Numbered from the stretch's first letter, positions 45,933-55,690 are shown. The stretch is DNA of 64,000 nucleotides from Allobrachymonas chironomi DSM 19884 (GCF_000374625.1 NZ_KB894773.1:1-64000); one strand, 5' to 3'. Made by a program: numbers and translations. Notes: generated by a model not told the origin, from the letters alone.

Positions 45933-46532
45933 TCAGGGGCTCAGGGCAGGCAGCCGGCGCGCCACGCGCGTCAGGCCGGATTCCAGCGGCGGTAGCAGCT
46001 GCCAGCGTTGCGCATCGGCCAGCTCGGCGCGTACCCGGCGTGCGCCCAGCGGGCCGTTCAGGTCGATATTGGCGCAGACCAGCAGGCCGCCGGGGGCCAG
46101 CAGCGTGTGGAAATGCTGCACCAGAATCAGCGGCGGCATATTGCCATCAAAAAACACCAGGTCCTGGCTGCCAGCCGGCAGTTGCAGCGCCTGCATCACG
46201 GTGGCAAACGAGCCTTCGTGCAGCTGCACGCGCTGCTGCAGCCCCAGCGCCGCAATCTGCTGACGCGCCAGCGCGGCATGTTCAGGATCGCCTTCGAGCG
46301 TCAGCACCTGCCCCTGCGGGCTGGCCAGCGCCATCAGGCAGGCGGTGTAGCCCAGGCCGCTGCCCAGCTCCAGCATGTGACGCGGCTGGTGCTGCTGCAC
46401 CAGCTGCCACAGACCGGCACCATCTTCAAAGGTATGGGCATTGCAGGCGTGCTGCTGCTGGTGGCTGCGGGTGGCGAGCTGAATCGCCTGCAAGACATCG
46501 GGCAGATCGGCGGAAGGCATCATGCGCGCCAT
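45933..46532 (-). CDS. SAM-dependent O-methyltransferase-like protein
   Basis: The 199-residue class I methyltransferase has the SAM-binding MLELGSGLGYTACLMALAS (motif I at about residues 53-71), VLTLEGDPEHAALARQQI and DLVFFDGNMPPLILVQHF. The pattern fits the O-methyltransferase family 3 (catechol/caffeoyl-CoA type), but no substrate can be named. An alternative Met is four codons in. It shares orientation with ribD and could be co-transcribed. Confidence 0.82.
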   Translation of the reverse strand: MARMMPSADLPDVLQAIQLATRSHQQQHACNAHTFEDGAGLWQLVQQHQPRHMLELGSGLGYTACLMALASPQGQVLTLEGDPEHAALARQQIAALGLQQRVQLHEGSFATVMQALQLPAGSQDLVFFDGNMPPLILVQHFHTLLAPGGLLVCANIDLNGPLGARRVRAELADAQRWQLLPPLESGLTRVARRLPALSP

Positions 46533-46582
46533 TCTGCAACAAATGCGGCGGACTTCTTCAGCAAGTCAGGCAGCCACGGCAC

Positions 46583-46614
46583 AACGGCCATCCATGCTTC
46601 CACAGATGGCCGTT
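46583..46614. terminator. Hairpin between methyltransferase and htpG genes
   Basis: A perfect 10-base inverted repeat, AACGGCCATC with GATGGCCGTT, encloses a 12-base loop 27 bases after the htpG stop. There is no T run; it is a probable transcript 3' end for htpG. Confidence 0.5.
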
Positions 46615-46641
46615 GCTCAGCGCTTCAGGCGACCCTCATAC

Positions 46642-48702
46642 TCATGCCAGCAGCGCATTCACCCGCTTCACATAGCCCGCCGGATCGGCCGGCATGCCGC
46701 CTTCGGCCAGCAGGGCCTGGTCGAACACGATGCGGGCCAGATCGGCAAAGCGACCGGCATCCTCCTGCGCTGCCTGCAGCTTCCGGATCAGGGCGTGCTC
46801 CAGATTCACTTCCAGCACCGGCTTGACGTCCGGCACCGGCTGGCCGGCCTGCTTGAGCAGGCGTGCCAGCTGCATGCTCATGCCGTTGTCGCTGGAGACC
46901 AGGCAGGCCGGGGAATCGACCAGGCGCGTGGTGCTGCGCACGTCTTCGGCCACTTCGGCCAGCGTTTGCTTGAGCTGTTCCAGCAACGGCTTGGCCGCTT
47001 CCTCGGCGGCTTCGGCAGCCTTTTTCTCGTCATCGTCCTGCAGCTGGCCCAGATCCACCGCCCCCTTGGCCACGCTTTGCAGCGGCGTACCGTCAAATTC
47101 GGTCAGATAGCCCAGCGCCCACTCGTCAACGCGATCCGTCATCAGCAGCACCTCGATGCCCTTCTTGCGGAACAGTTCGAGCTGCGGGCTGTTGCTGGCA
47201 GCGGCCTGATTTTCGGCGGTGATGTAGTAGATCGCCTGCTGGCCCTCCTGCATGCGGGACTTGTAATCGGCCAGGCTGACGCTCACGCTGTCGGTGGTGG
47301 TGCTGGCAAAGCGCAGCAGCTTGGCGATGCGGTCACGGTTCTTGCTGTCCTCGCCCAGCCCCTCCTTGAGCACGGCACCAAATTCGGCATAGAAGCGCGC
47401 GTACTTGCCGTGCCCACTGGCCTGTTCGGCAAAGGCGGCGGCGGTTTCTGCGGCCGGAGCGGCTTCGGACTTGTCCTGCACATCGGTGATACCGTCTGCG
47501 GTTTCGACCGGCTCCGGGGCCGGCACCGCTTCGCCACTGCCGATATCGACCTTGCCCTCGCCACTTTCCGGCGGCGTCGCCTGCTGGCTGGCCAGATCTT
47601 CCAGCATGGACAACACACGACGCGTGTTGCCTTCGCGGATGCTGCGGATATCGCGGCTTTCCTGCAGCAGTTCACGGCTGACGTTCAGCGGCAGGTCGGA
47701 GGCATCGACCACGCCCTTCACGAAACGCAGGTACTGCGGCAGCAGTGCCTCGGCCTTGTCCATGATGAAGACGCGGCGTACATAGAGCTTGAGGCCATGC
47801 TGCTGATCGCGCTGGTAGAGGTCGAACGGGGCATGCGCCGGGATGTACAGCAGCTGCGTGTACTCGGTAAGGCCCTCGACACGGTTGTGGCTGTAGGCCA
47901 GCGGATCTTCATAATCATGGGCCAGCTGCTGGTAGAAGGCGTTGTACTGCTCGGCAGTGATGTCCTTCTTGTTGCGCGTCCACAGCGCCTGCGCTTCGTT
48001 GACCTGCTCCCACTCGCCGGTCTGCACCATGTCGCCGGGCTGGCCGTCCTCGCCCTCTTTCCACTCTTCCTTCGGCATCATGATCGGCAGGCTGATGTGA
48101 TCGGAGTACTGCGCGATGATGCTCTTGAGCTTGTAGCCGTTCAGGTAGTCCAGCTGGTCGTCGCGCAGATGCAGCGTGATGCTGGTGCCGCGCTTCTCGC
48201 GCGTGATGGTTTCGGTGGTGAACTCGCCGGTGCCGCCGCTGACCCAGCGCACGCCCTGATCCGCCGGCAGACCGGCACGGCGGCTTTCCACCGTGATCCT
48301 GTCGGCCACGATAAAGCCGGAGTAGAAACCCACGCCAAACTGGCCGATCAGCTGGGAATCGGTTTTCTGGTCGCCGGTCAGGCGGCTGACAAAGTCCTTT
48401 GTGCCGCTCTTGGCAATCGTGCCCAGATGCTCGATCGCTTCCTGCTCGCTCATGCCGATGCCGTTATCGGTAAAAGTGATGGTCCTGGCGGCCGGATCGA
48501 TCGCCACATGCACCTGCAACGTAGCATCGCCCTCGTACAGGGCCGGCTGCTCCAGCGCCTCGAAGCGCAGCTTGTCGCTGGCATCGGAAGCGTTGCTGAT
48601 CAGCTCGCGCACGAAAATGTCGGGGTTGGAATAGAGGGAGTGGGTGACCAGATGCAGCAGTTGTGCCACTTCGGCCTGGAAGGCATGTTGATGGGTACTC
48701 AT
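46642..48702 (-). CDS. htpG: Chaperone protein HtpG (Hsp90)
   Basis: The 686-residue Hsp90 has an N-terminal ATPase domain with [40 protein letters not shown] and [14 protein letters not shown]. The middle domain includes [11 protein letters not shown] and the catalytic [20 protein letters not shown], and the dimerisation domain is C-terminal. A charged, Pro/Glu/Ala-rich insert (about residues 370-430) is longer than in E. coli HtpG. A sigma32-like promoter lies upstream. It diverges from the M48 lipoprotein gene across 212 bases. Confidence 0.97.
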   Translation of the reverse strand: MSTHQHAFQAEVAQLLHLVTHSLYSNPDIFVRELISNASDASDKLRFEALEQPALYEGDATLQVHVAIDPAARTITFTDNGIGMSEQEAIEHLGTIAKSGTKDFVSRLTGDQKTDSQLIGQFGVGFYSGFIVADRITVESRRAGLPADQGVRWVSGGTGEFTTETITREKRGTSITLHLRDDQLDYLNGYKLKSIIAQYSDHISLPIMMPKEEWKEGEDGQPGDMVQTGEWEQVNEAQALWTRNKKDITAEQYNAFYQQLAHDYEDPLAYSHNRVEGLTEYTQLLYIPAHAPFDLYQRDQQHGLKLYVRRVFIMDKAEALLPQYLRFVKGVVDASDLPLNVSRELLQESRDIRSIREGNTRRVLSMLEDLASQQATPPESGEGKVDIGSGEAVPAPEPVETADGITDVQDKSEAAPAAETAAAFAEQASGHGKYARFYAEFGAVLKEGLGEDSKNRDRIAKLLRFASTTTDSVSVSLADYKSRMQEGQQAIYYITAENQAAASNSPQLELFRKKGIEVLLMTDRVDEWALGYLTEFDGTPLQSVAKGAVDLGQLQDDDEKKAAEAAEEAAKPLLEQLKQTLAEVAEDVRSTTRLVDSPACLVSSDNGMSMQLARLLKQAGQPVPDVKPVLEVNLEHALIRKLQAAQEDAGRFADLARIVFDQALLAEGGMPADPAGYVKRVNALLA

Positions 48703-48734
48703 GGTTGTCTTGCTTGGTTGAATCTGTCCTACAC

Positions 48735-48762
48735 AGGTAGGGCATGGCTTCCGATTTTCAAG
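48735..48762 (-). promoter_or_regulatory. Sigma32-type heat-shock promoter of htpG
   Basis: On the minus strand CTTGAAA (48762-48756) and CCCTACCT (48742-48735) are separated by 13 bases. The first is a perfect sigma32 -35 element and the second matches five of the seven specified positions of CCCCATNT. The predicted transcript would start near 48728 and leave about 25 bases before the htpG ATG at 48702. Confidence 0.65.
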
Positions 48763-48914
48763 ACAAGCCCGGCCGGCGAGACTTTTTCACGGCTGACGAT
48801 TGTTTACAGGCCGGCGGGAACCCCTCCCGGCAAATTGGTCTAACATGCCAATCGTCAGATTCCTGCGCACTGGCATGTTGCCGTGCTGCGACCAGAACAC
48901 CAGGGAGATTCCAC

Positions 48915-49742
48915 ATGTCGAACAAGCCTCTGATCGTCATGGCGCGTCGCGCCGCTGTAGCCGTGGCCGCCACGGCTGCCCTTGCCGGCTGCGCCACCTC
49001 CACCACCGGCTCCGTCACCGGCAGCAACCGTTCGCAGCTGCTGCTGGTATCCGAAGCCGAGATGGTGCAGGCTTCGCAACAGGCATTCAACCAGCGCAAG
49101 AGCGCAGCGCAATCCAAGGGCGTGCTGATCACCAGTGGCGCCGATTACAACCGCGTCACCAGCATCATGCGCCGCCTGGCGGGCCAGGTCAGCCACTTCC
49201 GTCCCGATGCGGCCCGCTGGAACTGGGATCTGGCGCTGATCCGCAACGATGAAGTCAACGCCAACGTGATGCCGGGCGGCAAGGTCACGGTCTATACCGG
49301 CCTGTACCAGAAGCTGAACCTGTCCGACGATGAACTCGCCGCCGTGATCGGCCACGAAATGGCGCACGCCCTGCGCGAGCACTCGCGCGAGCAGGTGTCG
49401 CAGCAAATGGCGGGCGACATGGCGCTGTCCATCGGCGGTTCGCTGCTGGGCCTGAGCGGCGGCATGATGGACGTGGCCGGCATTGCCAAGCAGCTGACGC
49501 TGGATCTGCCCTACTCGCGCCGCATGGAAACCGAAGCCGATATCTTTGGCCTGGAGCTGGCCGCGCGCGCCGGCTACAACCCCTCGGCGGCGCTGACGCT
49601 GTGGCAGAAAATGGCGGCCAATGGTGCCGGCCAGGGCTCGGCCTTCTTCTCCACCCACCCGAATGCAGCCGACCGCACCTCGCGCATCCAGGCCGCCCTG
49701 CCGCAGGTCATGCCGCTGTACCAGGCGGCACGCCGCAAGTAA
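48915..49742 (+). CDS. M48-family lipoprotein metalloprotease
   Basis: The 275-residue lipoprotein has lipobox AALAGC (Cys24) and the zinc motif VIGHEMAHALREHSREQ (HEMAH). A further metal ligand lies in RMETEADIFGLELAARAGY, and the C-terminus is SAFFSTHPNAADRTSRI. It is of the LoiP/YcaL class of outer-membrane-associated quality-control proteases. The ATG at 48915 has a GGGAG site; the upstream open stretch lies in the divergent promoter region shared with htpG. Confidence 0.92.
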   Translation: MSNKPLIVMARRAAVAVAATAALAGCATSTTGSVTGSNRSQLLLVSEAEMVQASQQAFNQRKSAAQSKGVLITSGADYNRVTSIMRRLAGQVSHFRPDAARWNWDLALIRNDEVNANVMPGGKVTVYTGLYQKLNLSDDELAAVIGHEMAHALREHSREQVSQQMAGDMALSIGGSLLGLSGGMMDVAGIAKQLTLDLPYSRRMETEADIFGLELAARAGYNPSAALTLWQKMAANGAGQGSAFFSTHPNAADRTSRIQAALPQVMPLYQAARRK

Positions 49743-49765
49743 GCCGGCCAGGCCTTGTGCCTCAC

Positions 49766-49797
49766 ACCGCCAGATCCGCAAGGACCGGCGGTTTTTT
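49766..49797 (+). terminator. Rho-independent terminator after the M48 protease gene
   Basis: The stem ACCGCC (49766-49771) pairs with GGCGGT (49787-49792) and is followed by a run of six T. Confidence 0.75.
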
Positions 49798-49819
49798 CAT
49801 GGGGACAAGCGGGGATAGA

Positions 49820-49825
49820 TATAAT
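49820..49825 (+). promoter_or_regulatory. Candidate -10 box of recQ
   Basis: A consensus TATAAT lies 26 bases before the recQ ATG, directly after the preceding terminator. No good -35 element is seen. Confidence 0.45.
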
Positions 49826-49851
49826 GCGCAGGTATTCATTTTTACCCGACG

Positions 49852-51723
49852 ATGCCTGACTCTCCCCAAGCCTCCTCCCCCCTGCAGGTGCTCCAGCAGG
49901 TCTTCGGCTACCCGGCCTTTCGCGGCCAGCAGCAGGCCATCATCGAACGCGTCAGCAAGGGCCACGATGCGCTGGTGCTGATGCCGACCGGCGGCGGCAA
50001 GTCGCTCTGCTACCAGATTCCGGCCATCGTGCGGCAGCGCCAGGGACTGGGCAGCAGCATCGTCGTGTCGCCACTGGTGGCGCTGATGCACGACCAGGTC
50101 TGCGCGCTGCAGGAAGCCGGTGTTGCTGCTGCCTACCTCAACTCCACCCTCGACTTTGAACAGGCGCGCCAGGTGGAACAGGATCTGCTCGCGGGCCGGC
50201 TCACCATGCTCTACGTGGCGCCGGAGCGCCTGACCACGGCCCGCTTCCTGGAACTGCTGCAGCGCCTCTACCAGCAGCGGCAGCTGGCGCTGTTCGCGAT
50301 CGACGAAGCGCACTGCGTGAGCCAGTGGGGCCACGATTTCCGCCCTGAGTACCGCCAGCTCGATATCCTGTCGCAGCAGTTTCCCGGCGTGCCGCGCATC
50401 GCGCTCACCGCCACGGCCGACCATCTCACACGCCAGGACATCGCCGAACGCCTGCAGCTGGAGCAGGCCGAATCCTTTGTCAGCAGTTTCGATCGCCCCA
50501 ATATCCGCTACACCATTGTCGAAAAGCGCGATGCGCTGGCCCAGCTCAAGCGCTTCATCGAAGACGAGCACGAAGGCGATGCCGGCGTGGTCTACTGCCT
50601 GTCCCGCAAGCGGGTGGATGAAGTCGCCGAGGCGCTGGTGCGCGCAGGCGTGGATGCCCTGCCCTACCACGCCGGCATGGATGCCAGCCTGCGCCAGGCC
50701 AACCAGGATCGTTTTCTGCGCGAGGAAGGTGTGGTGATGGTGGCCACCATCGCATTCGGCATGGGCATCGACAAGCCCGATGTGCGCTTCGTGGCACACC
50801 TGGATCTGCCGCGCAATATCGAGAGCTACTACCAGGAAACCGGCCGCGCCGGCCGTGACGGCCTGCCGTCGCATGCCTGGATGGCGTATGGCCTGCAGGA
50901 CGTGGTCAACCAGCGCCGCATGATCGATGACAGCCCGGCCGAAGAGCGCTTCAAGCAGGTGCAGACTGGCAAGCTGGACGCGCTGCTGGCGCTGGCCGAG
51001 GCCATCGATTGCCGCCGTGTGCGCCTGCTGGCCTATTTTGGCGAGCCCTCGCAACCCTGCGGCAACTGCGACAACTGCCTCAACCCGCCCGATGTCTGGG
51101 ACGCCACGGAACTGGCACGCAAGCTGCTGTCCACCGTCTACCGCCTGCAGGAAAAATCCGGTTTCGGCTTTGGCGCCGGCCAGGTGATGGATGTGCTGCG
51201 CGGTCGCGATACCGACAAGGTGAAGCAGTACGGCCATGACACGCTCAGCACCTTCGGCCTGGCACGCGGGGCCAGCGAGGCCGAGCTGCGCCCCCTGCTG
51301 CGCCAGCTGATCGCCACCGGCGCGCTGCTGGTCGATGCCAGCCGCTTCAACACCCTGCACCTGACGCCGATGGCACGCCCGATCCTGCGCGGCGAGCAGA
51401 CGGTGCTGCTGCGCGCTCCGGTCACGCCCAGTGCGCGCCGTCGCGCCAGCGGCACGCGCAGTGCCGGCAGCAGGCTCGGCGTGCTGGCCGCGCAACTCGA
51501 CGATGCCGGCCGCCAGCGTTTCGACGCCCTCAAGCGCTGGCGCGCCGACACCGCCCGCGAACATGGCGTACCGGCCTACATGATTTTTCATGACAGCGTG
51601 CTCGCCGCCATTGCCGAGGCCTCCCCCGACACCCTGGCGGCGCTCAATGGCATCAGCGGCGTGGGCGAGGCCAAGCTGGAGCGCTATGGGCGCGACGTGC
51701 TGCAGCAGCTGGAGCTGGCCTGA
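49852..51723 (+). CDS. recQ: ATP-dependent DNA helicase RecQ
   Basis: The 623-residue superfamily 2 helicase has motif [16 protein letters not shown] and DEAH-box [20 protein letters not shown]. It also has [13 protein letters not shown], the RecQ zinc-binding cysteines [11 protein letters not shown], a winged-helix region and a C-terminal HRDC domain (about 530-620; [19 protein letters not shown]-like). It acts in recombination repair and replication fork rescue. All parts of a full-length RecQ are present. Confidence 0.97.
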   Translation: MPDSPQASSPLQVLQQVFGYPAFRGQQQAIIERVSKGHDALVLMPTGGGKSLCYQIPAIVRQRQGLGSSIVVSPLVALMHDQVCALQEAGVAAAYLNSTLDFEQARQVEQDLLAGRLTMLYVAPERLTTARFLELLQRLYQQRQLALFAIDEAHCVSQWGHDFRPEYRQLDILSQQFPGVPRIALTATADHLTRQDIAERLQLEQAESFVSSFDRPNIRYTIVEKRDALAQLKRFIEDEHEGDAGVVYCLSRKRVDEVAEALVRAGVDALPYHAGMDASLRQANQDRFLREEGVVMVATIAFGMGIDKPDVRFVAHLDLPRNIESYYQETGRAGRDGLPSHAWMAYGLQDVVNQRRMIDDSPAEERFKQVQTGKLDALLALAEAIDCRRVRLLAYFGEPSQPCGNCDNCLNPPDVWDATELARKLLSTVYRLQEKSGFGFGAGQVMDVLRGRDTDKVKQYGHDTLSTFGLARGASEAELRPLLRQLIATGALLVDASRFNTLHLTPMARPILRGEQTVLLRAPVTPSARRRASGTRSAGSRLGVLAAQLDDAGRQRFDALKRWRADTAREHGVPAYMIFHDSVLAAIAEASPDTLAALNGISGVGEAKLERYGRDVLQQLELA

Positions 51724-51773
51724 GCGGCAGCCTCCCTCTGCCGGATGAGGCCTGCTCCCCCAAAAGGACATCC

Positions 51774-51787
51774 TTGCGGCAGGTCAA
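51774..51787 (+). promoter_or_regulatory. Degenerate FNR/DNR-like site upstream of the DUF2249 gene
   Basis: TTGCG-GCAG-GTCAA matches eight of ten positions of the FNR/DNR consensus TTGAY-N4-RTCAA. If it activates at -41.5 the start of transcription would be near 51822, with AAGAAT (51809-51814) as -10. Both downstream proteins are of types often linked to anaerobic or nitrosative conditions. The match is imperfect. Confidence 0.35.
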
Positions 51788-51851
51788 ATCCCTACTGTTT
51801 TATCGGACAAGAATGCCCTCTCCATCCACCCCCCGGCCAGGAGAGATTCCG

Positions 51852-52136
51852 ATGACCACCATTCCCCTGCAACCCGCCGGCATGCCGCAGCACCCTGCGC
51901 ATGCCGATGCCGTTCATGGCTTTGATGCGCGTGGCGTGGCCAAGCGCTTCCGCCATGCCGCCATCTTTGGTGCACTGGACGCGCTGCAGCCCGGCGAAAC
52001 CATGCGCTTCGTCAATGACCACGACCCGATTCCGCTGCTGCACCAGATGATCGAACGCTACGGCGACCAGGGCATCCGGATCAGCTACCTGCAGCGCGAC
52101 ATGAACGGCGTGGTCATCGACTTCCTGCGCCAGTAA
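51852..52136 (+). CDS. DUF2249-domain protein
   Basis: The 94-residue protein has FDARGVAKRFRHAAIFGALD, LQPGETMRFVNDHDPIPLLH and the ending MNGVVIDFLRQ, the DUF2249 family pattern (TusA-like small fold with a conserved HDP motif). Members are frequent next to hemerythrin, NnrS or cytochrome genes in denitrifiers; exact function is unknown. CAGGAGAG before the ATG at 51852 decides the start. It is followed after 72 bases by the DGC-domain gene, probably in one operon. Confidence 0.85.
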   Translation: MTTIPLQPAGMPQHPAHADAVHGFDARGVAKRFRHAAIFGALDALQPGETMRFVNDHDPIPLLHQMIERYGDQGIRISYLQRDMNGVVIDFLRQ

Positions 52137-52208
52137 GACACAGGCGGCCCACGCACGGCCGTCCCGCTCCCGTGCGTGACTGGCTGGCCATCCACCGGAG
52201 AACCCCCC

Positions 52209-52610
52209 ATGACCCGACCCCGCCACCAGCAGGCGCTGGTGTACTCGTGCTCAGGCTGTTCCAGCGCCGCCCAGCTGGCCAACCACGTGGCCTTGCAGCT
52301 GGACCGGCGCGGCGTGGCCGAAATGTCCTGCATCGCCGGCGTGGGCGGTGATGTGCCCTCGCTGGTCAAGCTGGCCTGCTCCGGCCGGCCGATCATCGCG
52401 CTGGATGGCTGCCAGCTGCAATGCGTGCGCAACACGCTGGCACGTCACGCGATCACGCCGGATCGCCATTTCCAGCTGCAGGAACAGGGCGTGCGCAAGA
52501 AGCTGCACCAGGATTTCGATGCCGCCCAGGCCGAAACCGTGATCAGGCACATCCTCGCCGACCTGACCAGCCACCCGCCTGATGGTTCCGCGCAACATGT
52601 TGATCCATAA
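52209..52610 (+). CDS. DGC-domain putative zinc-binding protein
   Basis: The 133-residue protein has CSGCSSAAQLANHVALQLDR and IALDGCQLQCVRNTL, the paired CxxC and DGCxxxC motifs of the DGC/putative zinc-binding family (four Cys, presumably metal-binding). An ATG at 52209 with a GGAGAA site was preferred over an extension to 52176. Similar genes accompany DUF2249 and hemerythrin-like genes in other betaproteobacteria. Biochemical role unknown. Confidence 0.8.
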   Translation: MTRPRHQQALVYSCSGCSSAAQLANHVALQLDRRGVAEMSCIAGVGGDVPSLVKLACSGRPIIALDGCQLQCVRNTLARHAITPDRHFQLQEQGVRKKLHQDFDAAQAETVIRHILADLTSHPPDGSAQHVDP

Positions 52611-52696
52611 CATGACACAATTGATTATCGCTTTCCCTAGGTTTTGGTAACACGTTGGGACTCCACTGATATAGTTCGCGCTTAACTGAGCGATTC

Positions 52697-52710
52697 TTGA
52701 TTTAAGTCAA
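52697..52710 (+). promoter_or_regulatory. Consensus FNR/DNR box just before the AAHS transporter start
   Basis: TTGAT-TTAA-GTCAA matches the FNR/DNR consensus TTGAY-N4-RTCAA at all ten positions. It lies only 12 bases before the ATG at 52723 and overlaps the probable leader, downstream of a possible -10 TATAGT at 52670-52675. That position fits repression in low oxygen rather than activation. Confidence 0.6.
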
Positions 52711-52722
52711 TTTGGAGACCCC

Positions 52723-54099
52723 ATGAGTCAGACCACCACCGCCGGCGGAGCACCGGTCATCGATATCGGCCACGCGCTCGACCAGGGGCCATTCACCGCC
52801 CTGCAGAAAGGCGTGATCTTCCTGTGCGCCATGGCCATCGTACTCGATGGCTTTGATGGCCAGCTGATCGGCTTTGCCATCCCCATGATCATCAAGGAAT
52901 GGGGCATCACGCGCGCCGCCTTCGCACCTGCCGTGGCTTCCGGCCTGATCGGCATGGCCGTCGGCATGGCCATGGCCGGCAGCATCGCCGACCGCATCGG
53001 CCGCCGTCTGGTCCTCGCCTTCAGCGTGCTGCTGTTCGGTGCCGCCACCGTGGCCATCGGCTTCTCGCCCGATGTGGAAACCATCATTGCCCTGCGCTTT
53101 GTTGCCGGTCTCGGCATTGGCGGCGCCCTGCCGAGCTGCTCCACCATGACGGCCGAATACGCGCCGGCGCGTTCCCGCACCATGGCCGTGACCATCTCCA
53201 TCGTCTGCTTCCCGCTGGGTGGCATGCTGGCCGGCCTGTTTGCCGGCTGGGTGCTGCCGACTTACGGCTGGCGCGCCCTGTTCTGGATCGGCGGCGCAAT
53301 CCCGATGGCCTTCAGCCTGGTGCTGTTCGCCTTCCTGCCGGAATCGCCGCGCTTCCTGGCCCGTCAGCGCCAACGCTGGCAGGAACTGGTCAAGCTGCTG
53401 AATCGCCTGGAGCGCCCGACCCCGGCCAACGCCGAGTTCACCGACTCGCTGGAAGCCGCAGCCAGCGCCAACGCCAAGCAGGCCGTTGGCATGAAGGGCC
53501 TGTTCACCAGCGACTACGCACGTGACACCATCGGCCTGTGGCTGGCCTTCTTCATGGTCGTGCTGTCGCTCTACAGCGCCTACAGCTGGCTGCCCACCAT
53601 GCTGACCAGCGAAGGCCTGCCGGTCTCGCTGGCCAGCCAGGGCCTGACCGCCTACAACGTGGGTGGCGTGGTCGGTTCGCTGCTGTGCGCGCTGATCGTC
53701 AACCGCTTCGGCTCCCGCATCCCGATGATCATCATGGCGCTGCTGGCCGGTATCGTGGCGATCGCCATGATGGGCATCGACACCAAGCAGGACACGCAGA
53801 TGCTGATCACCGGCTTCGGCATCCACGGCCTGTTCGTGAGCGCCTCCCAGGTGCTGCTGTACGCCCTGTGTGCCTATGTCTACCCGACCTCCATCCGTGC
53901 CACCGGCACCGCCATGGCGCTGGCCGTAGGCCGCGGCGGCGGCATCGTGAGTGCCTTCATCGGCGCAGCCGTGATCACCGCCGCCGGTGCCAACGGCTTC
54001 CTGACCCTGCTGGCAGTCGGCATGTTCGGTTCGGCCTTCGCGCTGATGCTGATCAAGCGCCACATCCCGCCGGTCAGTGGCCGCATCACCAAGGTGTAA
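52723..54099 (+). CDS. Aromatic acid:H+ symporter (AAHS family, MFS)
   Basis: The 458-residue major facilitator has twelve hydrophobic segments and the AAHS signature LDGFDGQLIGFAIP (TM1) with GSIADRIGRRLVLAFS between TM2 and TM3. SPRFLARQ lies in the central loop. The family includes PcaK, BenK and related permeases for benzoate-type acids. It is next to, and convergent with, the phenylacetate operon, so an aryl acid such as phenylacetate or a precursor is a sensible guess, but the substrate cannot be read from sequence. Confidence 0.88.
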   Translation: MSQTTTAGGAPVIDIGHALDQGPFTALQKGVIFLCAMAIVLDGFDGQLIGFAIPMIIKEWGITRAAFAPAVASGLIGMAVGMAMAGSIADRIGRRLVLAFSVLLFGAATVAIGFSPDVETIIALRFVAGLGIGGALPSCSTMTAEYAPARSRTMAVTISIVCFPLGGMLAGLFAGWVLPTYGWRALFWIGGAIPMAFSLVLFAFLPESPRFLARQRQRWQELVKLLNRLERPTPANAEFTDSLEAAASANAKQAVGMKGLFTSDYARDTIGLWLAFFMVVLSLYSAYSWLPTMLTSEGLPVSLASQGLTAYNVGGVVGSLLCALIVNRFGSRIPMIIMALLAGIVAIAMMGIDTKQDTQMLITGFGIHGLFVSASQVLLYALCAYVYPTSIRATGTAMALAVGRGGGIVSAFIGAAVITAAGANGFLTLLAVGMFGSAFALMLIKRHIPPVSGRITKV

Positions 54100-54163
54100 T
54101 CGGCACCACGTGACACATATATCGTGATGCACGGCACATAAACCGGATCGCGACTCCCCCTTC

Positions 54164-54192
54164 GGCCTGTCTGCCTGCAGACAGGCCTTTTT
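54164..54192 (+). terminator. Rho-independent terminator of the AAHS transporter gene
   Basis: A perfect 10-base stem, GGCCTGTCTG with CAGACAGGCC, and a 4-base loop are followed by five T. Confidence 0.92.
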
Positions 54193-54529
54193 CGTGCTCG
54201 CAGCGTATGCGGCATACACCCCTGCTGCGATGCTCCAGCAGAAGCCCTGTGCAGCCATTCCTGGGCATGAACGCTGGAGCTTCAGGGCCCTCTGGCCTGC
54301 CATGCCGGGAAGCAGTCTGGACACGGCAGCACACGTCTCCGGTCACACCCCCCCTGGCGAGCCGGCGCACTGCTTGCTGTCTTGCTGCCTGTTGGCATGC
54401 AGGCCCGCATCCGCCCAGACCGACTGAAGAGCGCTGGACCAACCCGCACACGCAGGACCACTCACCGCACCCCCAATCAGGCCTGCCAAAACCAGGAGGC
54501 TCCCCGCCAGAGAGATGGCAGGGAGCCCC
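54193..54529. other. Non-coding gap between convergent transporter and paa operon
   Basis: These 337 bases lie between two strong terminators. Short open frames exist on both strands, but none has a ribosome-binding site, a credible start or a recognisable product. A second hairpin (GGCTCCC near 54500 with GGGAGCC near 54521-54527) overlaps its right end. I see no gene, RNA or repeat in it. Confidence 0.6.
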
Positions 54530-54570
54530 AAAATAAAACGACCCGCCAACCGCAAAGCGGCGGGCGGGTC
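54530..54570 (-). terminator. Rho-independent terminator of the paa operon
   Basis: The stem GACCCGCC (54540-54547) pairs with GGCGGGTC (54563-54570). On the minus strand it is followed by GTTTTATTTT, so it ends transcription after paaE. Confidence 0.88.
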
Positions 54571-54592
54571 AATGCGGATCAACCGACGTGGA

Positions 54593-55690
54593 TCAGCGAT
54601 CGTCGAAGCTCAGGACCACCTTCGGGCCGGTGGCGCGCGCCTGGCAGCTCAGGACATAGCCCTGTGCCACTTCGTCGGCTTCCAGCGTGAAGTTCTTGTC
54701 CATGACGGTATCGCCAGACACCACCTTGCAGCGGCAGGTGCAGCAGACACCGGCCTTGCAGGAGAACGGCAGGTCCAGACCGGCGTCCAGGGCCGCATCC
54801 AGCAGGTGATCGTCTTCGCTCACCGGGATCTCGTACTCCTTGCCGTCCAGCACCACGGTCATCAGCTTGTCCTTGGTGGCAGCCACCTTGGATTCAGCCG
54901 CATCGGAGTCTGCCTGGATCTTGGCGGCCTGGGCCGGAGAGGTGGCAAAGCGCTCGCTGTAGACACGGTTCTCGGGCACGCCTGCCTTGACCAGTGCGTC
55001 GGTCGTGGCGTCGATCATGGCCTCGGGGCCGCAGATGAACACTTCGTCCATGCTCTTGGCCGGCAGCAGGGCATCCACCAGGGCCTGCACCTTCTCGGCG
55101 TCGATGCGGCCTTGCAGCAGGTCCACTTCCTGCGCCTGACGCGACAGGATGTGGATCATGGTGAAGCGGCCGGCGTAGCGGTCCTTCAGATCCTGCAGGG
55201 CTTCGTTGAACATCACGCTGGACATGCGGCGGTTGCCGTACACCAGGGTGAACTTGGACTCGGGCTGCTCTTCCAGCGTGGTCGCCGCGATCGACAGGAT
55301 CGGGGTGATGCCGGAGCCGGCGGCAAAGCCGACGCGGTGGATCGCGCGCTGCTTCTTGACCGTGAAACGGCCATCGGGCGGCATCACGGACAGGGTCTGG
55401 CCTGCCTTCACGGCAGTGGCGGCCCAGTTCGAGAACACGCCATCCACCACCGGGCGGATACCGATCTCGATCTCGCCGTCACGGTGGAAGCGGCTGCGCG
55501 AGCTGCTGATCGAGTAGTTGCGGCGCACATCCTGACCGTCGATGGTGGCGCGCAGGGTCAGGAACTGACCGGGTTCGAACTGGAAGTCGGCGCGTGCGTC
55601 GTGCGGAATATCGAAGGCGATGGCCACAGAGCCGGCCGCCTCCGGATTGACGCGCTTGACCTTCAGGTCATGAAAACGAGGAATGGACAT
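54593..55690 (-). CDS. paaE: 1,2-phenylacetyl-CoA epoxidase, reductase subunit
   Basis: The 365-residue flavoprotein reductase has an FAD domain (RRNYSISSSR), an NAD domain (GSGITPILSIAATTL) and a C-terminal 2Fe-2S plant-type ferredoxin with CKAGVCCTCRCKVV and a fourth Cys in YVLSCQA. It passes electrons from NADPH to the PaaA diiron centre. It is the last gene of the operon, 21 bases after paaD. Confidence 0.96.
   Translation of the reverse strand: MSIPRFHDLKVKRVNPEAAGSVAIAFDIPHDARADFQFEPGQFLTLRATIDGQDVRRNYSISSSRSRFHRDGEIEIGIRPVVDGVFSNWAATAVKAGQTLSVMPPDGRFTVKKQRAIHRVGFAAGSGITPILSIAATTLEEQPESKFTLVYGNRRMSSVMFNEALQDLKDRYAGRFTMIHILSRQAQEVDLLQGRIDAEKVQALVDALLPAKSMDEVFICGPEAMIDATTDALVKAGVPENRVYSERFATSPAQAAKIQADSDAAESKVAATKDKLMTVVLDGKEYEIPVSEDDHLLDAALDAGLDLPFSCKAGVCCTCRCKVVSGDTVMDKNFTLEADEVAQGYVLSCQARATGPKVVLSFDDR

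Noticed and set aside
46522-48843. Plus-strand open frame of more than 700 codons opposite htpG
   Set aside because: A pure shadow of htpG; the Hsp90 motifs are all on the minus strand.
54343-54582. Possible small membrane protein on the minus strand after paaE
   Set aside because: It would start inside the paa terminator, has no ribosome-binding site, and its hydrophobic stretch is likely chance.
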